A DNA stretch of 64,000 nt. Source: Holacanthus passer (taxonomy: Eukaryota > Chordata > Actinopteri > Pomacanthidae). Under the pieces are notes generated by a model. The model was not told the DNA's origin and searched no databases. It saw only the letters and a list, made by a program, of their open reading frames with translations. This document shows, piece by piece, positions 1-14,362 of this stretch; the first letter of the stretch is position 1; every line of letters begins with the position of its first letter. Position numbers and translations under genes: made by a program. The DNA is taken from positions 13,040,001 to 13,104,000 of the forward strand of contig JAFREQ010000011.1 in NCBI GenBank assembly GCA_025331565.1, read 5' to 3'.

Positions 1-70
1 ACATTTCTCCTATTACTGTGACACTTTAATTTACCCCTGTGGCATCAATAAACTTTATCTTATCTTTACA
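1..70 (+). repeat. LINE-like 3' tail
   Basis: 'ttacccctgtggcatcaataaactttatcttatctt' resembles the 3' end of fish non-LTR retrotransposons that finish in a TTATC-type repeat. The same kind of tail occurs reversed at 16355-16435. The left part is off the window. Confidence 0.4.
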
Positions 71-3000
71 TCACATCCGGGGCTGTAAAACTAGCAGCCA
101 GGGCTATTTAAAGTGATTTATAAATAGCTCCAGATGTGGACCCTCAATTTGAGTTGTTGAAAACTAATAACATTGATATCAGCCTCAGCTTTGTGTTTAG
201 TGCTAATAAGAAAATATTAGCGCGCTCACACACTAAACTAGGATGTTAACCTTGGCAAACATGATCAGTCACTGAGCATCAGTTAGAAATATCACTGTGC
301 TCATGTTGATGGTAGCATTGAACTGAAAAATACTGATGAGCCTAAGCCTTGCAAAGCTCGTTCATTGTTGGCTTTGCTCGATAACGATGGCATGTTCATT
401 GGCAGAAAATGTGTTACTTGATTTTAACGTCACGCAGCACGAGTTGTAAACACCTATCATCACCTTTTTAGTTGATATGACAAACGTGACAAACAGTTGC
501 TTATTTACACCTCCAGCAGTTATGGAGCGACATTGGAGTTGTGTTTCAGGCCATCTGGTTTAAGTCCAACATTCACTCTCCACCAACTCCTGAGATAAAT
601 ATCTGTCTCTTAAGCTGCTAAATGTAACACTATGTTCAGCAGCTAGTTTGGTGCTTTTTGCAAAAAATGACGCTATGATCGGGGTGAGAGTGAACCAGAC
701 AGTGTGGTCGTGGGCTGGACAGCGAAACACTCAAACTCAATATACACTGTCGTTTCATACATTAATTAAAATATTGATTACATCCACTTTAAGTAAAAAA
801 AAAAAAAAAAACACCATTAAGATAAAAAAACAAACATACATTTTAGTTCTCTTGATATTAACCCCATAATTCACAAGGTGCAGAATTGCTGCATGAGAGC
901 TGCATTATTTTACTACAATTTACATTTAGCTGCCTTATCTACAATTCATGCCTCAAATCTCTTTTCATTTAAATGTGCAGCCCTGCCACAACCCACCTGT
1001 GCTTCTGTTTGTTACACAGTGAAGTGTTTGTAGTGAAAACTACACCGGAAAACTGGAAATTTCAGATGATCGTATTTCAGGTCCAATTGGTGGTCAGGCA
1101 GAAATCCAACACTTAAATGACAAAGTGTAGAGCCAGTTTCATGACGCCATGTAAAGGTATTGTCTATCTACCTGTGTTCTATTACAACAAAATGAATTAT
1201 TGAGCACTTTAGTTAAGGTAAAACCCTCCAGACTTAACATTAGTGACGCCAAGTAGAGTAGAAACAATAAAAGCTCTGCTTTATTTGTGAGGCTCCTCTT
1301 TTGATACAATTATTCAATAACCATAAAACAAGACAGACATACGAACACAAGACAAGACAGCTACTATTTAAGGCATATACAGTATTTACAGTTTGCTGTA
1401 AATCTCTAGAGCTAACAAGGACCATGCTCTCTGTACATCATTAAAATTGTTTACACACTGGCAGACACTAATACATGCTCAAAAGAAGTTAATATTCAGC
1501 TGCAAAATCAAATGTTGAAGAAAATCACGATTTAATAAAGTGGGAAAAATGATTATGTTGTCTTGGATAATAAGTAACATATCCTGGGCAGGTTGTTGAG
1601 CTACAGACAGCTGTACATGTCCTCAACAGAAAGGCAATCTACTTTGCATGGTGTTCACACAGTTAACGTCATTTATCTCCTCGGGGGAAAAACCTCCATC
1701 ATACAGCGCAGCTTATCTCAGCTGCTGGGCTGGAGCATGAGTTGGATGAAGTATTGTATTACACACATTTAAACAGGTCCATTTCACGTCTGTCTTCAAT
1801 GTTTCCTTTGAAAATAATAAAAAGATCAGAGCAAACAAAGCATTTCGCCTCCAAGAGTGATCAGGTTTGATCATCAGTGTTCGGTGTTCATGTTTCTTTC
1901 TCTCTTAAAAAAAGATTTTTTTTTTTGTTAGATCTTGTACTGTTCTGATTATTGAGCAGCCTGTTCTGGTATATTTTATAAAAATATTCTAGGAACACCT
2001 TAAAAAATATCTTGTAAATGTTGTAATGTTAAAAATTTTACATGTCATGAACTGAAGAGGCACATGATCCTGGAGGGGAAAAGCTTTGTTTGCTCAGATA
2101 CATTTATTGATTCTTTGAGACATGAAAGACTTAAAGAACTTAAAAGTTTTTAGACTTCAGAGACATTAAAAAGACTAAAAGAAAAAATAATAGACACTGT
2201 TTAGTGCGCAATAAGATATTTTCATAGTTTCATTTTAATATTAGAATTACATTTACTTTTACATTTGGGACAAATCAACACTCTATAATTGATAAAATTC
2301 AGGGTAAAATTCACCAAATGTCTGGCTCACTTTGTTTTGGGACAGGGTGGGATGAAGAGGAGGTCAGATAACATACAACGCATCTCTGTGTGCGATGATT
2401 TAAGAATGAAAATGACCCAAATGTTTCTTTTTGACAGTCCAACAAATGAAATCAGCTTTTTATATTCACCTCTAATGGCAGCATGATAAGACCATCACTG
2501 CATACTCAATTATAAGCCATGGATGGACACAGAAACACACAACAAATATTTGAAGAAACTTTTTCAAACTGAGACAAAAACATAAAGAAGTTTTTTTCTC
2601 CCCCTCTTTCAGCAAAAATATTTAGCATGGTTAAACCTTCAGCTGTGCATTCATATCACAAGTAGAGTCTACGACAGCAGTGAGTCACTCGAGTCTCACT
2701 GGATGAGTCAGAGAGTACCTGCAGATCCTCGGAGGTCCCAGATTTTGTCATGCTCAAGCATATTTGGCACTCATTCGATTCATAAATTGATATAATAGTC
2801 ACAAAGTTAGGCCAATGCAACCTGTATGTAAATACACAAATCTGTCACGAAAATGTACAGCTCAGACCCGTACATGTACATCACCCTCTGGTGGTGATCA
2901 CACCCTCGAACCAGACAAAAACAAACCAGATTGTAAATAAAAAAATACACAATAATAAGAAGAGATATTACAGTTTTCTGATACTTTCAGTATTTTGACA

Positions 3001-3558
3001 GAGATCTATCTCATAGCATGGACAGGAAGTTGAGGTTTTACAATAAGTCATTTAGATGATGATGTTGAGTGGGAAATCATTTTTTTGAAGATGATGACTC
3101 ACTTAAGATGTGATGATGAGAACCAGCGATGATGAACATGATTTGGAGCACTATGGTGCATATGACCTTTCTCTCTGTTCCGACTGTATTCTCGTAAACT
3201 GACTCATGTCACACATTTTGAGTACAAACCGGAAAAGCATACGAAAAAAACAGAAACCTCTGAAAGGAAGTTTATTTTCACATTCTTCAGCACTATGAGA
3301 AGAAATGGCAGCTGATGAGAAATCAGATGGAGTGCACCATAGACACATGACATTATAATGACAAACACACTGTCATCTTTACTCATAATTAACATTATAT
3401 GCTACAGAACATACTAGTCATGATTCAACACCTTTTCAGTCACACTGAGTTTGGCTATTTCACTGCATCTCCTAAACCACTCGACAGATTATTACGATTA
3501 TGTCTCATGTCATCTCAACGAATGGTGATTCACTGAATTTTAATTTCTACAACTTGAA

Positions 3559-3900
3559 AGAAATAGTTCAACACTTTGCAAAATATGCATTTTTCACTTT
3601 CTTGCCACAAGTTATATGAGAAGATTGATGGCACTCTCATTTGGTATCTGTCAAATTATACTGAATGAGAAACAGTTTCCTCAAGTTTCTGCTACTCCCT
3701 GTAAAATCTCACAAACAGTTCATTTTTACATTAGATTTTTGTACGTTTTTTGTAAGTTCATCTGTGAGCTTTAAAGGTGCTGGTAGACTCATTTCGAGTC
3801 TGATTCCAGTGTTTATATTATATTTACAGACATTGATCTTCTAATATAACTATAAAAAAGCAAAAAAGCACATTTCCCAAAATGTGAAAATATTCCTTTA
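3559..3900. repeat. Short inverted-repeat element (MITE-like), fuller copy
   Basis: The left end 'gaaatagttcaacactttgc' and the right end 'cccaaaatgtgaaaatattcc' are inverted relatives. The body contains 'gagaagattgatggcactctc' and 'gagctttaaaggtgctggtag', familiar from teleost MITE-like repeats. A second, diverged copy is at 16874-17145. Confidence 0.55.
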
Positions 3901-6900
3901 AACAGATATAATTTCAAAATACAGAATGATGTAAAACAATCAGGAGTTGGCACTTTTTCAAACACAACTTCAAGTATGTAAAACAAACTTGAAGCATGAA
4001 ACCACTTTGACAAAAGCCGCTTTCAACTTCACCATCATCAGTCTTCAAACAGGAGCCCTCATAAACAGCAATGAAAATGTTTCTCCAGGTTGAATATGAA
4101 AGGCACAGTGAGAAATTTATTCAAAATGGAATTCAATATACGCGTTCATGTTTGTACAGTAAACACAGAGCAAAGCCCTTTTTGTTAGACAACCCATACA
4201 ATAAATCCAGTTTGGGGAACTTAATGACAGGAGTTGTGATCTCGACTTGTAGCTCCCTGTCCTGCAGATTACCCCAGCAGAACAAATCATACCAATGAGC
4301 AGCTAAATGATTTCACAGACACCTGTGTGAATTATCATGCCTCCAGCATAAACACACAGCATTTTGAAAATGAAATGCTTGAGATAGCATCAGCCAATCA
4401 CGATGAGTTATGAGATGGAAGCTGCACTTCTTTTGAACTCGAGTGCAATTAAATCACCTTTTTTTTTGTGCGTGCAGAAAAACAATTACTTAACATATCT
4501 ATTTTGATTATTAATCCGTAAACACAGGAGTATGTGGTAAATGATGCCATAATCACTGTTAACTGGTTTGGGTGGTGGTGAGGTTACTGCGTTATAACAA
4601 AGATAGTTAACACATTTCAACATGGATATTCTTTTAAATGGCCATAAAACCACATGTAACAATATTCTGAGAAAGTAGATGAAACACTTTCTGATTCCTG
4701 TATGAAACATCGCCACTGGTTTGAAAAGTTTAATACAATGAAAGTATTGGCAATGGTCACCTACTGTATGGCACTGGTAATGTGAGTTGAAGCAAACACA
4801 TCTGACAATCAAGAAAACAGGCATCTTTTTTTTTACTTTCATAGCTGAAATCGAACTATGAAGATTGTGAAATAAACATCGTACCTGAAATAAAAAAATA
4901 AGACTGCTGATTCACAGAAGAACAGGCGATTAAATACACAAAGCCCACAGCTCTAGAGACTACTATTTAAATTTCCCACTCCACACATTGGTCTGATTTA
5001 GATCGACAAAACAATAATTCAACTATTATTGCAAAAATGTAAACATCCTTCCAATGTATCGTGACAATATCTTTCTTAGTCAAAAGCTTAGAGTTGGTCT
5101 TTTTGTTACAGAAGACACTTTTAATGTCACACAAACTATCAACTTTTGGTTTGGGGTTATTTAAGGCTCCGGTGTTCGGAATATTTATGAGAAACTACCG
5201 TAAAACCAGTAGCAGTGAAATGATCGGTCGTATAATTAACCACCTACTTCTCAAAGTCAAACTGCCAAACCTTTGCTGTATATATTTCCTGCAGGTCTAT
5301 TTACTGACGTTTTATTGACTGAACAAATTTGGTTAATCAAACAATATAAAAAGTCATTAAATGCAAAGAACTTTCCATCATTGGTAGAAATAATAAATGG
5401 TAATAGATTGCGTGCGTTTGAATTGTTTATTTAGTGCTGAAATGGTCTTGATGATAATTGATTGGAGACGTTCTCAAAAAGTAGCTTTTTTCTAATTCCA
5501 TTTTATATAAGTTAAATATGTATAAATATATGTGATGTAACATAAATATCTATATAGAAAAAACATCACAGTGTTCAGGGACGTCGTGATGGCCATTTTC
5601 TATGAAATTCCTGACATTTTACAAATAAACAACTAATTGATTAATTAAAATAAGTAAATAAATAAATAAATAAAAAGCTTATTCAAAAGAAGGCCATGAA
5701 AACATATTTTTGAGATTTCTGTCATTTTGTGGGCAGGTCTTGCCTGGAAAATAGTGATCTGATTTTTTTTTGATAATGACTGAATGAATTTGAAGAAATG
5801 ATCTTTTCTAATGTTACACAGAAGCCAAAAAAAACCCTCCTTATCAGAAGTTGAGAATTTGCATTTGCATGTCATATTTATATAACAAAACAAGACCAAC
5901 TCCAGCTAAATGCCACAACACATCTGCATCTGAAGGCCTACACACGTGTAAATCTAGAACATCTGGCCTTCCTCCGTATGAGAACATCGACATGATATGA
6001 GCGCTCAACAAAAAGATGACAGCATCAGTGCTCCTGTGCTTCCTTCACTTCTCCGACCACACAGCCAAGAAAACAATCTGGATTGAATGAAACATTGGCC
6101 AAATGAAACATTCTCAGAAATGGCACATTATATTTCTACTGCTCAGAAATGATCTCAGAAGAACACAACAATGCTACTTCTATTAGCGATTAACAATATG
6201 GTAAAAGATTTGACATCGCATAGGTTCAAACACATATGATTTCATTTTGACGAGAACCTGTAGCTGACACGGGCTACTGTTAGTATGTACATGTAGCAGC
6301 ATAAAACCACCCTAACTGTGATTATCAGACTACAAGATTTCCATTCTTAGATCTCGCTCCCAAATGGCTGTCGATGTGGATGAGGTGGAATGTGCAGTTT
6401 TTGTCATTTTAATTTCTACTTATCCTTAAAAAGTTGGATTCTGGTTGTTGTTTTTTTTAAAGTTTATCTCCTGACCAGTTTCGCCTTTCTGTTCTATAGT
6501 TTTCTACAAATCCTATTGGCACATTTGATTTTATTCATCATACAGTTTGCAATTAAGTTTTGGCACTTAAAATATAAATACAGTCTTTCTTTTTTTTTTC
6601 TCTTCAATATAATTAAGCACAGTTATAACAGTAACACACCAGTGTCCAGTGATAATTTGAGGTGAAACTTTGGTCTCCATATTACCAACTGGATTACAAA
6701 AACGCTGGTCATCACATGGAAAACAAAAAAAAATTATTACAATAAAAAAAAAAAAAAAAAGAAAGAATGAATAAATAAATAAATAAATAAATATCTGACT
6801 AAGAAGGATGATAAATAGCCTCACAAAAATCTTCACTGCATGACTTTGCGACACACTTGATTTACCCTTTAACACAGACCATTCACACCTGATAACAAAT

Positions 6901-7889
6901 CATAGATCAGCACATTTTTATGTGAGGTTATAGCTTAATGCCACTATTTGAGGTTGTTGATGTCTCCATCAAAAACATGTAAATAAATCCTATCTACAAT
7001 GCTAACTAAGAATGAAATATTTGGCCCCCTGCTTTTGGTAAAAGGACACGGTCGAACCTGTGGCTCCAGTGGAGTGGGAGGAGAGACAAAGAGCGCTTCA
7101 GTGGCCCTGGGTCAAAAGTGCAATGTGACAAGCGTAAAAACACGCCAACCTCCTGCAGGTCTGGGATGATATGCAGGAGGTGTGATCAAAGATGATATGC
7201 TACTTTATCATTTGCTGCATGTGGACAGGAGGGAGCCAAAAGCTCGTTTTAATCCATGTGTGCTACTTTTACCATCATTCAGTTTCGTATAATTCTCTAA
7301 ATCTCCTCTGTTCATTTAATTCTGTCTTTTTTTTTTTCTTGGACTGGATGACACCATTCCTAAAATATGATAAAATACAATTCCATAGGATTGTGTGCAA
7401 AATGCTCTATAGGTATATAATAACAAATAATGGTCTCTTCTACTAGCCACAATATTAGACTGAGATGCTTGTGATGAGGTATGAATATTGGCCAGTATCT
7501 TGGAGGAACCATTAACCTTCCTTCATGCCAACAACTGCTCTGCTCCTTCTGTAACAAGAGTCATATTTCTGACTCTCATAGTATTTAAGTAAAAAAAACC
7601 ACATGGATGTAGAATAAGTAAATGATAGGAACAATATTTGCGAGTGGAGATGGGTTCATGAATTAAAATGTCCTAATACAGTATGGCAACGACTGCTTCC
7701 ACTGAAAACAGAGGTCTCTGCTCTAAGTCATAACTAAGCATAAAATCAGGGGGAAGACATATTCAACACATCAACACTTTGTTTAAACACTTCTCCAGTG
7801 AAGATATTCACATGAAACTTACACCAGACATTGGTATTAACACTATAGAACTACACAGAGAAAGTTTGAACATTTCAGTGCAGTAAAGT

Positions 7890-8594
7890 GACGCAGTGTA
7901 GTGGCACAAAAAAAAGAAAAAGTTTTGAACACGCTAACTGAAATGTATTTAATACTTTTTGGAGAAGCCTTTGCTTGCAATGACAGCTTCAAGACTGTAT
8001 GAAGAAACTAATCTCTCACAGCATTCAGGTGGGATTTTGGCTCATTCTTCCACATACATGGTTCACGCTGGTGTATCTGGATTTAGAAACAGCCCCATAC
8101 CATCATGCCTCCACCTCCCATTGTGGCCCCAGTGGTGCTTATAAGAACAATTGGGGTTGAGAAAATCTGTCAGCTTGACAATGCTGTTGCAAAGTTCTTG
8201 GGAAAGCTCTTTGCTTCTACCCGTCATAAGTTGTTTCTTGCATGACAGCTTGTTTGTTTACTTGTATTCAGAGGTGGGTAACCCTTTTTCAAAGAGTGTA
8301 AATACTAACCTACCAACATGCACCAACCCAGCAGATTGTAATCAGCACAGGTGGGATGTGGGAGTAATTTGTGGAATTTAGTGCTTTTCTTTTGTGTTCA
8401 ATACTTTTTCCTGTGTCAATCCACTTTATTGCACAGAACGTTTTGATGGACTGGAATGTCATGATTCCTTTATCTGTGTAGTTTCACTAAGTTAATACCA
8501 ATGTCTGTTCTAAATTGTCAATAGCTGCACTGAAAATATGTTTAATAAAAACAAGGTTGACATGTTGAATACGTTTCATTTCCCCCACTGTATA
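7890..8594. mobile_element. Internally deleted mariner/Tc1-family element
   Basis: The ends resemble each other in inverted orientation (agtgtagtggcac..., ...tttcccccactgta). The inner sequence preserves recognisable pieces of the fish element ('ttggagaagcctttgcttgcaatgacagcttcaaga', then 'aagctctttgcttctacccgtcat') but lacks most of the transposase. It is non-functional and sits just downstream of frs3. Confidence 0.6.
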
Positions 8595-8665
8595 TATGAT
8601 TTTATGCTTACATATAAATCTCCATATATCCAGCAAACAGTATTTGCAGTAAAAACTGCCACTTT

Positions 8666-8712
<47 letters not shown>

Positions 8713-8715
8713 GAG
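8666..8715. repeat. GA microsatellite
   Basis: About 50 bases of GA dinucleotides with one CA interruption, 230 bases beyond the frs3 stop codon. Confidence 0.95.
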
Positions 8716-8947
8716 CTTCAGACCACATCTAATAAATAACACAGAATAAAATGGCAAATTCTCCTCAGAGATTTCTCATTTCCTTTTATATGCACAGATA
8801 GGTTTCAGTAAGTTTCTAATTAGGTACCTGTACTGTATTAGTCAGCCCGACAGTTGAATGGATGGATGACAGTGAAGGGTCCAGTGTGCTAAGATGAGGA
8901 ATAAGCCTTCATCTGTCTTCATCGTTCCTCTTCAGTTTGAACACCGT

Positions 8948-11900
8948 TTACAGAGGCAGGTCTGTGCTGTTGTGGCGAGTCTTTCTGGAAGTCCCATCAT
9001 CCCTGGGCAGAGCTTTCTGAAGGTTGGACATGGCAGCGGTCTTCTTTAGGTCAATGACTGCGTAGCATTCACTGCGCCGGGGTGCCTGTGGGCCACATTT
9101 TTTGGGTGGTAGGCGCTGGTGCTGTGGCTGGGTCTGGGCACCCCCGCTGCTGAGGGCTTGGCAGGGAGGTTCTCCTTCTAGGTCCACCTGGATGTAATTC
9201 AGCTGCCGCGATGGAGGCATGTGGCCGTGCTCACAGCCTCCGACCCCTGACCTCGATCGTCTGCGGAAATCAAAGCTAAATATTCTCCCCCCTCTGTCTG
9301 GCTGACATGGCCGTGGGTGTGGCTGGCAGGCGTGTCGGAGCCGGGGTGGCTGGACCTGCTCTGTGTTGACATAGTTCTGCATGGCATCTCTGTGGATGCC
9401 CCGACCGTCCTGGTGGTACCCGTTGGGCGTCCCAGGACCTTCTGAGAACTCATACTCATCAAAGTCTTCTTCTTCTTCCTCGTATTCCTCCTCATCCTGC
9501 TCATCATCTTCCTCGTCCTGTTCATCATCCCGCTGCAGAGCACTGTACTCCCACACTGGCGGCAGAGAGGGCAGGTTCTCGTAGTTAAGCAGAGCTGTCC
9601 GACGATGACCCCCACCCATGCCCCTCTCACAGGCATAGCCCTGCGGGGGCAGAGACGATGGGCCGTGGGGGTGTGGGTGTAGGAGGGAGTGGGAGTGACT
9701 GTCCCCGGTGCTGCTGCTGCTGCTCGAACCCACAGACTGCGACACGCTGCTGGGACTCAGCCGCTGCTTCCGGCCGCTCCTCAGACCATTGATGTTCTCG
9801 TAGGTGAGTTCGCCGCTCTGGCAGCTGTCTGGGTGCTCGAGGCCCGGGTGCCGGTGCGTGTGGTGATGGAAATGGTGATAGGAGTGAGAGTTGCACAGGT
9901 GCATGGAGGGCTCGTCTCCTTCCGTCTCTGAGCCTGTTGCACCCTCTACTGGCTGAAGGTTGTGAGGATTGTGCCCGTGTCTCTCCCTCTCTCTCTCCCT
10001 CTCTCTCTCCAGCAGATGGCGCTGCGCAGGAGTGGGACCCAGCATGAATTTGACCTCCTGCGAGGACGGCTGTAAGAACACCTGAGGATCATTATGCTCC
10101 TCCAGGGGACAGCACCTCAGGTTGGACTGCGGATTTCCTTGGCCCCCAACAGGCATGGCTCCCCGTGTCGTTTCGGGGAAAGTGCTGGGCCGCACCTCGG
10201 GCAGGGAGTGCACACAGTGACGCATAGAGAGGTCCCCCTCCATACTAACAGTATTTACATAGGTGTGGGTCTGACGGGGAAAATAAAAACAGGGTCAAAC
10301 TGTGAACTAGCACAGATACAGTGAATTATAAGCAGCATTGGTAAGTCTTACCTGGTCTTCCAAACCCATGAGGCTATGTCCATGATCATCAGCAAGAGAG
10401 GGCTGGGAGGAATCACCTCTGATTGGATAACCAGGATATCCATTGGGAAAAGCCTGGACAGGGAACGCTGGAGCTGCAAACACACGGATGTGACAATATC
10501 AAGACACAGACAATGAAATGAAAAATGATCAGCTAGAGCCCTGATTCAGTGAGTTGTGTAAACATGCCAAACCTGGAGAAAACCATGTGTCATGAATTTG
10601 TGAATAGTATCAGGCTTTAAAAAATTTCCCAATCTATTTATTTTAATGTACTTTCTCATCTACACATAGCTCTTTTGTTTTCATGTTTGAATTACTCGAT
10701 TTATTGAAATTTTCTGGAGTATAATTCTATTTTTCTTTTGGTTTACAACTGTAGCAAAAGCCTGAGTTGGCTCAAAGCTTTTAGTATTAGTACCTGTGTT
10801 TATTGTGTCCAAGTAAAAATCCATTGTCTTTTAAAGTGAAACAATATGCTGTGTTTTATTCCTCAAATGTTTTCAGTCATTTTGCCTTCATCAAGTCGGT
10901 CGTATATGCCAAGACAATAAAGATCATGTTCTCTGAGAAAATAAATATCAATGATTCTTGTCATAAATGGTGTGATTTCAAAAACCGAACCCAAGTGTTC
11001 ACTCACTTTACTTTATTGGATCTTAACTGCCATACCTGAGAGAGAGAGTCATATCTCAGTGGATACACTTCTCATTTTAAAGAAAATATAAATTTTGCAA
11101 ACAAAATCAGATTTTCATACAAAACCACCGAATTCTGCAATTTTCTTCTCAAAACAGAAAAAAACTCCTGAACAAACGTGTTTTGAAAAAGGTTTAGCAC
11201 AAGTTTCCATTTCCACGTTTTGTCTGTTAACTAGTGAACTGTGCCAAGTGCTGTCAGCAAGACTATGATGCCAAATAAAGAGATGCATCCACAACAATCA
11301 ACCCATTTAAGACCAGGAGCAGAACCACAAGCATCCTCCAAAGTAACAAAAGCAATCCAGGGGATCAACAGTAGATCCACTGAACATCTGCCAACATGGA
11401 CGCAAGCAAACAAACACACAGTAGCTCTAGTACCAACACATGCATGATTTTTGCTGATTAAGCCCGATGTGAGGATGTAATATAAAGATGCAATACTGCA
11501 AGTTTAATCACAAGTCATCATTTGGTTTCCCTTTATCCCATAAAATTGCCAAAGAGTGCAACATGTCGCTCGACTCCTTTGAATTTGAAAGGGCTCCCTG
11601 AGATAATGTCGACTGTCACACCTGGAGGGGGCGTCGCTCATTTATTGAGTTCTTATTTGAGTAACAAAATGTCCAAGTGTTGTTTGTTTATCATAAACAT
11701 ATTTACTTGGTCCAGCCACATTTTAGGGGCAATAATTATTACAGTCATTACCACAGTATTATCTCAGTAGAAATACGTTACAATATTCATAACTACACGA
11801 TCAAACCTTAAATTCATGCTCTCATTTAAAGAGTCATATTGGGCTTCAGTGTCTTGCCCAAGCAGGTGAGCTATGACCAACAATATCTCAATATAAGAAT

Positions 11901-14179
11901 TTGTCACAATACAATCTTGATGTGGACATGAGAGACATAATAAGAACTTTTCACTGAGCTCTAACTGACCGTGTAAAGTGAAAATCTGTGGCTGGTTCTC
12001 ACCTCGACTTGCTGTTATTTAGATTCCTCTGTACCTGTGACTCACTAGATTCAGTTTAACCTGTGTCTATTAATAGCTTACAAATTCTGCTAATTTTACT
12101 GCTGTATTTCTGCATCCAAGTTCCACAATTAATCATGAGTGTATAATTAGCAGGACTCCTACTTTTCTGTGTTTGTGTTTGTGCGTGTGTGTGTGTGTGT
12201 GGTGGTCTGACTCACTGTTGGGAGTCTGTGGTGTGCGAGACATGTCCATCTCTGGTGTGTGACCACTGCGACTCATCATCATTGACTCTTCCACCACGTT
12301 GATGCTGTTACATTGCATCAGCTCCTGAAGCAGATTGAAGATTTCTTCTGCCCGGGAACACTTGAATGCAAAGATTCCTAATGAGACAAGCAAAATAACA
12401 ACATAGTTAGGCTACAATCAGTCACCTGTAATGCAATGAAAAGAAAGTATTCAATGGCTGAGTGTTGGATGGTTATTTAAATGCTGATTACACACTATAT
12501 TCATAAATAGTCAGCTGACAATTTGGATTTAGGTTTGCAAAGTTATAATTTGTTCCTTTACACTAAAAAGGTTCTTGTGGCTAAATACTGATTATCGTTT
12601 CAGTAAATCAATTAAAACTGGCAAACTAAATATGGTCACAAGCACACGTGGGATGCCTCTTGTTCAATAACACTACACAGGTGAACACACATAAGATGTT
12701 TGTGTCTTTTCCTTCCCAGTCGGCAAAAGAGGGCGAGTGTGTGCACAGCATACAGTGTATGTGTGCACAGGGCGATGTTGCATCCACCGGTATGATTCAT
12801 TCAGTATTATGCTCCTGACCTGAGTATGATAGTCAAACGGAAAGTTCACTGTAATATAATGAAATATCATTCCTCTTTCACTTTCACTTTTCTGTGTTTA
12901 AAGGGGTCAGTAGACTTAGAAGTGCTTGTCGGGTGGTTGAATATCTCTCCCTACGTCTTTGTGACGTGGGATTAGGAGTGGCTGTGTCCGAACATTTATG
13001 TAACTTACTCTACAGCGACAACCCTTGTGTTCACACCCACTTCTTGTCCAGCTGTGTGTGGGTGTGACAGGGGCAAGGGTTTTAGTGTAACGCTATGAAT
13101 ATCTTCCAGGAGAGACTTTAGCTTTCAAGACAGAAGTATTTTCACTCTGTCTTCGAGTGTGACCGTTAACAACATGATGTCTTAACTAACTAGTTCTGAA
13201 CAGGCATAACCCAACTTTTACAGCTGTACATTAAAAGAGGGCTTTGTGCTTGTGGGTAGAAGTTGTCAAACAAGACGAGAGAAGGTGACATGCAAGTCTT
13301 TTTGTCGGGATGTTGTGAGGCGTCCCAGATGCTGTGCAGGTTATCTTTCACTATTCAAACTACATGGGATAAAAACAAGCACTTGTTGCACCAAACGCTT
13401 ATTATTGTTCCCATTACTTATCAGAGTAGCAAAGGTACAGATTTACTAATAACATCAACAAGTGCTCTATTCTATAACAGTGAGCCAGCATTCACAGACC
13501 AGGACCCTGACACTGAAGCAGATAAATGGAATTTAGTCATTATTAATTTATCGGTTTAACCTGTGTTTTTCCTGTTGTGACATGTCAAAATGTCTTCAGT
13601 GAAAAAAAGCCTAGTAAGCAACCACACAAATGGTTAAAATAGTACATATAAATAGAAAACAAAAATAAATAGCAGATGATAATATGTATCAAAATCATTA
13701 CGACTCTTTATCTGTGTGACTGAAGCAGACACAGAAAATGTCGCTCACCCTGCCCAGTCTGACAGCGACGGCCGCTCTCGAAAGAAAACAGGTTGGAGTC
13801 GTAGCCGTAACGCCGCAGGCAGAGATACGGCCACCGGATGGCGTCCCTCTTACGTGTGTGAAGAATGAGCTCAGTCTGGGTGAGCTCCATGATCCCAGAG
13901 CCCAGCTCGTTACCCTCATCGTCCACATTGGTGACCTAGGACCAGGGGGGAGAAATGTTAACATGAAGACTAGAAGATCATTGCGAAACACTGTAAAATA
14001 CATGGGTTTATTACAGCATAATGGCAGATGGAAACAAACAGGACATATGGTGCTGTTTTACAGGTGATTACCAAACAAAAAAATGTGTTGAATTTAAAGT
14101 TGTTAATATTGACCTTAAATTTGGTGAGATGGTTGTCTCGGATGGGGTCTCTGTACAGACAGCTCCAACAGCTCCCCAT
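8948..14179 (-). CDS. frs3: Fibroblast growth factor receptor substrate 3 (SNT-2)
   Basis: FRS3 is a membrane-anchored docking protein that links activated FGF and neurotrophin receptors to GRB2 and SHP2. Five coding exons join in phase on the minus strand: 14114-14179, 13749-13935, 12216-12377, 10352-10473 and 8948-10270, giving 619 residues. The start MGSCWSC is the family's N-myristoylation signal at Gly2. Residues about 13-125 are the PTB domain, with RRYGYDSNLFSFESG and CSRAEEIFNLLQ. Docking tyrosines are visible: GRB2-type YVNT (183), YENI (336), YENL (409) and YVNT (479), and SHP2-type YIQV (538) and YAVI (582). The C-terminus ends KTRHNSTDLPL, as in mammalian FRS3. RWPYLCLRRYG and CSRAEEIFNLLQ fit FRS3 better than FRS2. 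The protein is longer than human FRS3 (492 residues) because of low-complexity insertions: an Arg-Glu run near 278-286, His and Ser runs, and an acidic block at 427-455. Confidence 0.95.
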
Positions 14180-14309
14180 AGCTTCAGCAGGCCAGCTGAA
14201 ACCTGCCACATAAAACAAACACCATCAACCTTTTCCATTAACAACATGAGCGATTTAATGCCAGATGTACAACTCAGACAAAACACTGAGCATCCACTTC
14301 AGGGAACAG

Positions 14310-14310
<1 letters not shown>

Positions 14311-14359
<49 letters not shown>
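14311..14359. repeat. CA microsatellite
   Basis: A pure CA run of about 24 units, upstream of the first frs3 coding exon. It generates several spurious open frames. Confidence 0.95.

Positions 14360-14362
<3 letters not shown>

Larger units (their letters stand above)
1..7889. other. AT-rich region without recognised coding exons
   Basis: I find no exon with homology on either strand. All open frames are under 120 codons and look random. Identified within it are a LINE-like tail (1-70) and a short inverted-repeat element (3559-3900). Since frs3 ends at 8948 on the minus strand, part may be a long frs3 3' UTR; that is inference. Confidence 0.4.

Noticed and set aside
5061..5318. Small frames in the left region (also 4486-4842, 6390-6665, 6567-6875)
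   Set aside because: Hydrophobic, low-complexity translations of AT-rich DNA with no splice context or homology.
9199..9636. Minus-strand 145-codon frame and the plus-strand frame at 9381-9584
   Set aside because: Both are alternative-frame or antisense shadows of the frs3 last exon, produced by its acidic GA-rich tract.
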